A stretch of 5,918 nucleotides of DNA from DASUSF01 sp036375275 (lineage in GTDB: Bacteria > Pseudomonadota > Alphaproteobacteria > Geminicoccales > Geminicoccaceae). Where the stretch lies: contig DASUSF010000201.1 of assembly GCA_036375275.1 (NCBI GenBank), positions 1-5,918 on the forward strand. The letters are read 5' to 3'. Both the position numbers and the translations under genes were made by a program. Position 1 is the stretch's first letter, and the number at the start of each line of letters is the position of its first letter. Shown in pieces: positions 1-5,918 of this stretch. Below the pieces are notes generated by a model. It saw only the letters and a program-made list of their open reading frames with translations. It searched no databases and was not told where the DNA came from.

Positions 1-21
1 AACGACATTGCCGGCTTCGGC

Positions 22-1194
22 GTGGACTACAAGGTCCGATTGGAGTTCGGCCCGGGACGTGTCGCCGCGCTGGGCGAGCTGGCGGCCGGAATCGCCGCCC
101 GTGGCCGCCCCCTCCTCCTGATCTCCGATCGCGGCGTGGCGGGGACGGGGCTCGTGGACGAGGTCGCGGCGGCGCTCCGCGCGTCGGGCCACGCCGTCAC
201 GACGGTCGCCGAGCTCGCCGGCGAACCGCACGACGTCGAGGTCGACCGGCATGCCGCCATCGTCCGCAGCGAGCGGCCGGCACTCGTCGTCGCGCTCGGC
301 GGCGGCTCGGCGCTCGACCTCGCCAAGCTCGCGGCGAGCGTCGGCAACGGCCGGGCGGGCGCCGCCGCCTACGCGCTGGGTGCCCGTCCCCTCCCCGCGC
401 CCGTGCCGGTCGTGGCCGTGCCGACGACCGCGGGGACCGGGGCCGAGGTCACCCGCACCGCCGTGTTCAGCGCCGGCGGCCGGAAGCTCTGGGCCTGGGG
501 GGCGGAGCTTCGCCCGGCGCTCGCGGTGCTCGATCCCGAGCTGACGGTGGGGCTCCCGAAGCCGCTGACGGTCGCCTGCGGGCTCGACGCGCTGGTCCAT
601 GGCATCGAGGCGGCGACGGGCCAGCGCCGCACCCCCCTCAGCGAAGCCTACGGGCTGCGGGCGGTCGGCCTCGGCTTCGAGCACCTGCCGGTGGTCGTGC
701 ACCGGCCGGAGGACCTCGGCGCGCGCGGCGGCATGCTGCTCGCGGCGTGCCTCGCCGGGCTCGCCATCGACCTCGCCGGCACCGGTCTCGCCCACGCGGT
801 CGGCCACGCGCTCGGCACGGTCCTGGGCATGGCCCATGGCCCGGCCGTCGCCCTCGGCCTCACCGCCTGCCTGGGGTGGAACGTGGCCGGCGCGCCGGCC
901 CGCCATCGCGAGCTGGCGCGCGCCCTCGGCCTCGCCGGAGCGGCGGACGCTTCATCGTCCGAGCTCGCCCGGGCCCTCGAGCGGCGCTGGTGCGAGCTGG
1001 TCGGGATTACCGGCGCCGGGCTAGTGCAGGTGGCGCAGACGCTCGACCGGGACCGCGACCGGGGCCCGCTCGCAGCGGCGCTCCGGGCTCCGGAGAACCA
1101 GCCGATGGTGCGGGCCAACGCGCGCCCGGTCGGCGAGGCCGACCTCCACGGCCTGCTCGATCGTCTTTTCGAGCTGCGCGCGGGCCTTCCCTGA
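22..1194 (+). CDS. Iron-containing (group III) alcohol dehydrogenase family protein
   Basis: NAD(P)-dependent dehydrogenase of the Fe-ADH superfamily, which interconverts alcohols and aldehydes or ketones in the cytoplasm; the substrate cannot be told from sequence. At 390 aa it has the usual family length. The N-terminal half is the nucleotide-binding domain, with FGPG (residues 9-12), the GGGS pyrophosphate-binding loop (93-96, followed by ALDLAK) and VPTTAGTGAEVT (133-144). The C-terminal helical half holds the metal site: D189 and H193 in GLDALVHGIEA, then H258 and H272 in AHAVGHALG and MAHG, with spacing matching the FucO-type ligand set, so it should be active. The start is uncertain. 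The GTG at base 22 leaves eight residues before FGPG, which is normal, but I see no Shine-Dalgarno before it and the frame is open to base 1, so the gene may begin upstream of the window. It is convergent with the next gene and not part of the minus-strand cluster. Maleylacetate reductase is a less likely alternative. Confidence 0.9.
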   Translation: MDYKVRLEFGPGRVAALGELAAGIAARGRPLLLISDRGVAGTGLVDEVAAALRASGHAVTTVAELAGEPHDVEVDRHAAIVRSERPALVVALGGGSALDLAKLAASVGNGRAGAAAYALGARPLPAPVPVVAVPTTAGTGAEVTRTAVFSAGGRKLWAWGAELRPALAVLDPELTVGLPKPLTVACGLDALVHGIEAATGQRRTPLSEAYGLRAVGLGFEHLPVVVHRPEDLGARGGMLLAACLAGLAIDLAGTGLAHAVGHALGTVLGMAHGPAVALGLTACLGWNVAGAPARHRELARALGLAGAADASSSELARALERRWCELVGITGAGLVQVAQTLDRDRDRGPLAAALRAPENQPMVRANARPVGEADLHGLLDRLFELRAGLP

Positions 1195-1223
1195 AACGGG
1201 TAACCGCGGTCTCACGCACATGT

Positions 1224-1265
1224 TGAGGGCGCTCTGCCGCGGCGCAGCCGCACGAGCGCAGCTCA
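1224..1265. terminator. Possible hairpin between convergent genes
   Basis: The 68-bp gap between the two convergent stop codons holds an inverted repeat. GCGCTC (1229-1234) pairs with GAGCGC (1254-1259), continues inwards as TGC/GCA across one bulged base, and has an outer TGAG/CTCA pair (1224-1227 with 1262-1265). The position suits a terminator serving both strands. There is no T-run on either side, so it would not be a standard intrinsic terminator, and GC-rich DNA forms such pairings by chance. Confidence 0.25.
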
Positions 1266-1859
1266 CCCGGCGAGCGCCTCCTCGACGAAGTCGAGCCGGT
1301 CCTGACCCCAGAAGAGCTCGTCGCCGATCCGGAAGGTCGGCACACCGAACACTCCCGCCTCGATCGCGAGGCTGGTGTTCTCGTCGTAGCGCCGGGCGAC
1401 CTCCGGCCCCTCGGCCGCCTCGAGCAGGCTCCGGCCGTCCAGCCCCTGGTCCGCCGCGATCGCCGCGAGCGTCTCCGGATCGGCGATGTTCCGCTCCTCC
1501 TCCCAGACCGCCCGCATGATCGCTTCGCTCAGGGGGGCGACGTCCCCGCCCCCGAGCTCGTGCGCGATCGCCAGCCTCGCCGCGAGGCGGTCGTCAACCG
1601 GGAAGAACCTCGGATGCAGGTTGATCGGGAGGCCCAGCCGCCGGCGCCAGCGCTCGAGCTCCATCAGCCGGTAGGCCTGCCGCTGCTTCGGCCGCTGGCC
1701 GAGCGGGAGGCCGCCGCTCGCCTCGAACACCGGCGCCATGAAGATCGGCCGGAAGGTGGCGGCGGCGCCGGTCCGCGACAGGACCTGGCGGAGCCGCTGC
1801 CAGCCCAGGTAGGTCCAGGGCGAGCTGTGCGCGTAGAAGACGGTGATCTCCCGGGTCAT
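1263..1859 (-). CDS. DsbA-family 2-hydroxychromene-2-carboxylate isomerase-like protein
   Basis: A 198-aa cytoplasmic protein with the DsbA-like thioredoxin fold of the HCCA isomerase / kappa-class glutathione transferase group. Known members, such as NahD of naphthalene breakdown, use glutathione to isomerise 2-hydroxychromene-2-carboxylate, but most family members have unknown substrates. The N-terminal active-site segment reads HSSPWTYLG (11-19). The serine before the proline, S13, stands where the family has its catalytic serine, in place of the CxxC of true DsbA oxidases. The middle has the family block GLPINLHPRFFPVD (76-89). The C-terminal end has GVFGVPTFRIGDELFWGQD (169-187), with the cis-proline P174 and the characteristic WGQDRLDFV. 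No signal peptide is seen. The start is the ATG overlapping the dapB stop (ATGA), preceded by GGAGG seven bases upstream. This implies cotranscription and translational coupling with dapB. No aromatic-degradation genes are nearby, so a naphthalene role is not supported here. Confidence 0.88.
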   Translation of the reverse strand: MTREITVFYAHSSPWTYLGWQRLRQVLSRTGAAATFRPIFMAPVFEASGGLPLGQRPKQRQAYRLMELERWRRRLGLPINLHPRFFPVDDRLAARLAIAHELGGGDVAPLSEAIMRAVWEEERNIADPETLAAIAADQGLDGRSLLEAAEGPEVARRYDENTSLAIEAGVFGVPTFRIGDELFWGQDRLDFVEEALAG

Positions 1860-2677
1860 CCGGCTGCCTCCGGCGATCTGAGCCCCAGCACCTCGGCCAT
1901 TCCGTAGAGCCCCGGCGGGCGGCCCGCCGTCCAGCATGCGGCACGAACGGCGCCCCTGGCGTAGATCCGCCGGTCGGTCGCCCGGTGCGTGAGCTCGATG
2001 CGCTCGCCCGCGCCCGCGAAGATGACGGTGTGGTCCCCCACGACGTCGCCGCCGCGCAGCGCCGCAAACCCGATCGCGCCGGCGCGCCGCGCGCCCGTCA
2101 TCCCGTCCCGCCCGCGGTCGGCCGCCGTCCCGAGGTCGACGCGGCGACCGAGGGCGACCGCCTCGCCGAGCGCGAGCGCGGTGCCCGAGGGGGCATCGAC
2201 CTTGTGGCGGTGATGCATCTCGACGATCTCGGCATCGAACTGCTCCCCCGGCAGCGCGCGGGCCACCTGCTCGGCGAGGCCGAGGAGGAGGTTGATCCCG
2301 AGGCTCATGTTGGCCGCCCGGACGATCGGGATCCGGCGAGCGGCGGCCTCGATCCGCCGGTCGTGGCGCGGCTCCAGGCCGGTGGTGCCGATCACGTGGG
2401 CGACCCTTGCGGCAGCCGCCGCCTCGGCATTGGCCGCGGTGGCGTCCGGCGCGGAGAACTCGATCACCGCATCCGCCCTCGCCAGCAGCGGCGCGGGATC
2501 ATCGGAGACGACGCGGCCGGTCGGCTCCCGCCCGACCAGGCTCCCGAGGTCCTGTCCGAGCGCGCTCGACCCGGCGGCCTCGGTCCCGCCGGCGAGCTCC
2601 AGCCGGGGACCATCGAGCACCGCCTCGATCACCGCCCGGCCCATGCGTCCCGCACAGCCGAGCACGCCGATCCGCAT
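1856..2677 (-). CDS. dapB: 4-hydroxy-tetrahydrodipicolinate reductase
   Basis: Cytoplasmic NAD(P)H-dependent enzyme of the diaminopimelate pathway. It reduces 4-hydroxy-tetrahydrodipicolinate to tetrahydrodipicolinate, feeding lysine and peptidoglycan synthesis. The 273-aa product has the usual length. The N-terminal Rossmann domain opens MRIGVLGCAGRMGRAV, with the glycine-rich nucleotide loop at 7-13. FSAPDAT (74-80) and GTTG (97-100) are the conserved cofactor-side loops. The substrate domain has NMSLGINLLLGL (123-134) and the signature EMHHRHKVDAPSGTA (153-167), containing the catalytic histidines H155/H156 and lysine K159. The C-terminal part keeps RGGDVVGDHTVIF and GERIELTHRA. The start at 2677 is chosen because GGGAGGA lies 5 nt upstream and MRIG is the normal family N-terminus. 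The frame stays open upstream to a TTG at 2761, through a Ser/Pro/Ala stretch encoded by a tandem repeat, which is unlikely to be translated. It lies 124 bp downstream of dnaJ and overlaps the next gene by 4 bp. Confidence 0.97.
   Translation of the reverse strand: MRIGVLGCAGRMGRAVIEAVLDGPRLELAGGTEAAGSSALGQDLGSLVGREPTGRVVSDDPAPLLARADAVIEFSAPDATAANAEAAAAARVAHVIGTTGLEPRHDRRIEAAARRIPIVRAANMSLGINLLLGLAEQVARALPGEQFDAEIVEMHHRHKVDAPSGTALALGEAVALGRRVDLGTAADRGRDGMTGARRAGAIGFAALRGGDVVGDHTVIFAGAGERIELTHRATDRRIYARGAVRAACWTAGRPPGLYGMAEVLGLRSPEAAG
1866..1871 (-). promoter_or_regulatory. Ribosome binding site for the isomerase-like gene
   Basis: On the minus strand GGAGGC lies inside the 3' end of dapB, with the GGAGG core 7 nt before the ATG at 1859. 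It fixes the start at this ATG rather than at further upstream in-frame codons and supports reinitiation or coupling from dapB. Confidence 0.7.
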
Positions 2678-2682
2678 CGCCG

Positions 2683-2689
2683 TCCTCCC
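2683..2689 (-). promoter_or_regulatory. Ribosome binding site deciding the dapB start
   Basis: GGGAGGA on the minus strand, 5 nt before the ATG at 2677, is the strongest Shine-Dalgarno match in the window. It settles the choice of this ATG over the in-frame TTG at 2761, which has no comparable site. Confidence 0.75.
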
Positions 2690-2710
2690 AGGGTCCGGCC
2701 GCCAGCATTC

Positions 2711-2755
2711 CGGTGACGGACTGGCCGGTGACGGACTGGCCGGTGACGGACTGGA
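2711..2755. repeat. Three-copy 15-bp tandem repeat upstream of dapB
   Basis: The plus-strand unit CGGTGACGGACTGGC occurs at 2711-2725, 2726-2740 and 2741-2755. The first two copies are identical and the third differs only in its last base (A instead of C). Each unit junction forms an imperfect dyad (ACTGGCCGGT). The repeat fills much of the dnaJ-dapB gap and ends 34 bp upstream of the dapB start codon. Because the unit is 15 bp it stays in frame with dapB and would read as Ser-Pro-Ser-Pro-Ala if translated. Its function is unknown; it may be replication slippage in a spacer or a set of protein-binding sites. Confidence 0.95.
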
Positions 2756-2770
2756 AGTCAAGGCGGCAGT

Positions 2771-2789
2771 GCGGCCGACGGGCGGCCGC
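2771..2789 (-). terminator. Weak hairpin candidate after dnaJ
   Basis: GCGGCC (2771-2776) and GGCCGC (2784-2789) form a perfect 6-bp inverted repeat with a 7-nt loop, starting 12 nt beyond the dnaJ stop on the minus strand. No U-run follows it, so it may only partly stop transcription, protect the dnaJ 3' end, or be a chance pairing in GC-rich sequence. Confidence 0.25.
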
Positions 2790-2801
2790 CGCCGACGCCG
2801 G

Positions 2802-3935
2802 CTACTCGCGCAGCTCGCCCCAGAGCTCCTTCACCTTGGCGAAGAAGCCTTCGGACTCCGGATGCATGGAGTCGCCGCCGGCGCGCTCGAACTCGCGCAG
2901 CAAATCCTTCTGCTTCTTGCTCAGGTTGACCGGGGTCTCGACGACGATCTCGCAGAACATGTCGCCGCGGGCCGCGCTGTGCAGCTCAGTCATCCCCTTG
3001 TCGCGCAGCCTGAAACGGTGCCCGGTCTGGGTGCCCTCCGGCACCTGCAGCCGCGCGCGCTTGCCGTCGATGGTCGGAACCTCGAGCTGGCCGCCGAGCG
3101 CCGCCGTGGTGAAGGGGATCGGCACCCGGCAGAACAGGTTCGCTCCATCCCGGCGGAACAGGCGATGCGGCGTCAGCGAGACGAAGATGTAGAGATCGCC
3201 CGCCAGGCCGCCGCGCATCCCGGCTTCGCCCTCGCCGGCGAGGCGGATCCGAGTGCCGTCCTCGACGCCGGCGGGGATGCTGACCGAGAGGGTCTTCTCC
3301 CGATGCACCCGCCCCTGCCCGCTGCAGGCGTCGCAGGGGTCGGTGATCACCCGGCCGGTGCCGGAGCAGGTCGGGCAGGTCCGCTCGATCGTGAAGAAGC
3401 CCTGCTGGGCCCGGACCCGGCCCGCCCCACGGCAGCTCGGACAGACGCCGGGGGGGGCCCCTTTCGCGCTGCCGGAACCGGAGCAGGCATCGCAGGCGAC
3501 GCTGGTCGGCACCCGGATCTGCGCCTGCCGTCCGGTGAACGCCTCCTCGAGCGTGATCTCCAGGTTGTAGCGGAGGTCGGCGCCCCGGCTCTGGGAGCCG
3601 CGGCGGCGCCCCCCCTGCGCGCCCATGAAGTCGCCGAACAGGTCGTCGAACACGTCGGCGAAGCTGCCGAAGTCGAAGCCGGCGGAGCCGCCCCGCCCCG
3701 CCATGCCGGCCTCGAAGGCGGCGTGGCCGAACTGCTCGTAGGCGGCCCGCTTCTGGTCGTCCTTCAGGACCTCGTAGGCCTCGTTGATCTCCTTGAACCG
3801 GGCCTCGGCCGCCTTGTCGCCTGGGTTGCGGTCCGGGTGGTGCTGCAGGGCGAGCTTCCGGTACGCCTGCTTGATCTCGGCGCCCGAGGCACCGCGAGCG
3901 ATGCCGAGAACCTCGTAGTAGTCGCGCTTCGCCAT
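2802..3935 (-). CDS. dnaJ: Chaperone protein DnaJ (type I Hsp40)
   Basis: Co-chaperone that delivers unfolded proteins to DnaK and stimulates its ATPase. The 377-aa product has the full type I layout. The J domain (about 1-70) has the HPD motif at 33-35, and a Gly/Phe-rich linker follows (about 76-116). The zinc-binding domain has all four CxxCxGxG repeats, starting at C148 (CDACSGSG), C165 (CPSCRGAG), C187 (CPTCSGTG) and C201 (CDACSGQG). The two C-terminal substrate-binding beta domains follow (about 215-340) with a helical tail. The start MAKRDYYEVLG is the standard DnaJ N-terminus, although the upstream sequence offers only a weak Shine-Dalgarno (GGAT). That, together with the hairpins in the 142-bp gap after dnaK, would fit lower output of DnaJ than of DnaK. 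A run of eight C residues on the coding strand (3450-3457) encodes part of the first zinc-repeat spacer; the frame is intact. Confidence 0.98.
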   Translation of the reverse strand: MAKRDYYEVLGIARGASGAEIKQAYRKLALQHHPDRNPGDKAAEARFKEINEAYEVLKDDQKRAAYEQFGHAAFEAGMAGRGGSAGFDFGSFADVFDDLFGDFMGAQGGRRRGSQSRGADLRYNLEITLEEAFTGRQAQIRVPTSVACDACSGSGSAKGAPPGVCPSCRGAGRVRAQQGFFTIERTCPTCSGTGRVITDPCDACSGQGRVHREKTLSVSIPAGVEDGTRIRLAGEGEAGMRGGLAGDLYIFVSLTPHRLFRRDGANLFCRVPIPFTTAALGGQLEVPTIDGKRARLQVPEGTQTGHRFRLRDKGMTELHSAARGDMFCEIVVETPVNLSKKQKDLLREFERAGGDSMHPESEGFFAKVKELWGELRE

Positions 3936-3999
3936 GGCCGATCCGCTACCGGTCGTCGCCGCCTGCCCCGCGTTCCCGCCGCCCGGCCCTCAAGACGAA

Positions 4000-4021
4000 C
4001 CGGACGCCTTCCGGCGTCCGG
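4000..4021 (-). promoter_or_regulatory. GNRA-capped hairpin between dnaK and dnaJ
   Basis: A perfect 9-bp inverted repeat (CCGGACGCC at 4000-4008, GGCGTCCGG at 4013-4021) encloses a 4-nt loop. In the minus-strand transcript the loop reads GGAA, a stable GNRA tetraloop, and the stem is followed by UUCGUCUUG, only moderately U-rich. It lies 56 nt after the dnaK stop and 64 nt before the dnaJ start. It could be a leaky terminator, an mRNA-stabilising 3' structure, or a processing site that keeps DnaK above DnaJ. The structure is seen in the sequence; the role is inferred. Confidence 0.6.
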
Positions 4022-4040
4022 CACATCAGGGTCTTCGGGC

Positions 4041-4070
4041 CGATCCCGGCCGCTCTCGGAGACCGGATCG
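4041..4070 (-). other. Second possible hairpin just after dnaK
   Basis: CGATCC (4041-4046) and GGATCG (4065-4070) are complementary and start 7 nt past the dnaK stop on the minus strand. The interior can add short GG/CC and TCT/AGA pairings with bulges. It is weaker than the neighbouring GNRA hairpin and may be coincidental. Confidence 0.25.
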
Positions 4071-4077
4071 TCAGCCC

Positions 4078-5918
<1,841 letters not shown>

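Noticed and set aside
1263..1859. True DsbA thiol-disulfide oxidoreductase, or a naphthalene-catabolism enzyme
   Set aside because: There is no CxxC active site and no signal peptide, so it is not a periplasmic oxidase. No other aromatic-degradation gene is present, so the catabolic role is not supported.
2756..2761. TTGACT on the minus strand, a possible -35 box for dapB
   Set aside because: No acceptable -10 hexamer is found 16-18 nt downstream; that position falls in the tandem repeat (CAGTCC). The match alone is not enough to call a promoter.

Overview
The window is a GC-rich, almost fully coding piece of a bacterial chromosome, most likely from an alphaproteobacterium. This rests on the DnaK and DnaJ sequence style (for example the DnaK C-terminal end with VDADFEEVDDDKKKSA), the very high G+C at third codon positions, and a dnaK-dnaJ-dapB order that I recall from some alphaproteobacteria. 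I cannot name a genus.

Layout. The plus strand carries one gene at the left end, an iron-type (group III) alcohol dehydrogenase (22-1194). Its frame stays open to base 1, so the true start may lie outside the window. It converges on a minus-strand cluster across a 68-bp gap that contains a possible hairpin. Read in the direction of transcription (right to left), the minus-strand cluster is dnaK (4078-5918, missing about 32 N-terminal residues beyond the window edge), a 142-bp gap with two hairpin candidates, dnaJ (2802-3935), a 124-bp gap with a three-copy 15-bp tandem repeat, dapB (1856-2677), and a DsbA-fold 2-hydroxychromene-2-carboxylate isomerase family gene (1263-1859). The last gene overlaps the dapB stop by 4 bp (ATGA). 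No gap exceeds 300 bp, and no RNA gene, mobile element or CRISPR array is visible.

How the genes work together. DnaK and DnaJ form the Hsp70 chaperone pair. DapB makes tetrahydrodipicolinate for lysine and peptidoglycan synthesis and has no direct link to the chaperones, so its position is probably inherited operon order. The isomerase-family protein is translationally coupled to dapB, but its substrate is unknown. The alcohol dehydrogenase is a separate transcription unit.

This is mainly an ordinary housekeeping locus, and I found no convincing new system. The points most worth a second look are the tandem repeat just upstream of dapB, the GNRA-capped hairpin between dnaK and dnaJ, and the coupling of dapB to an isomerase of unknown substrate.
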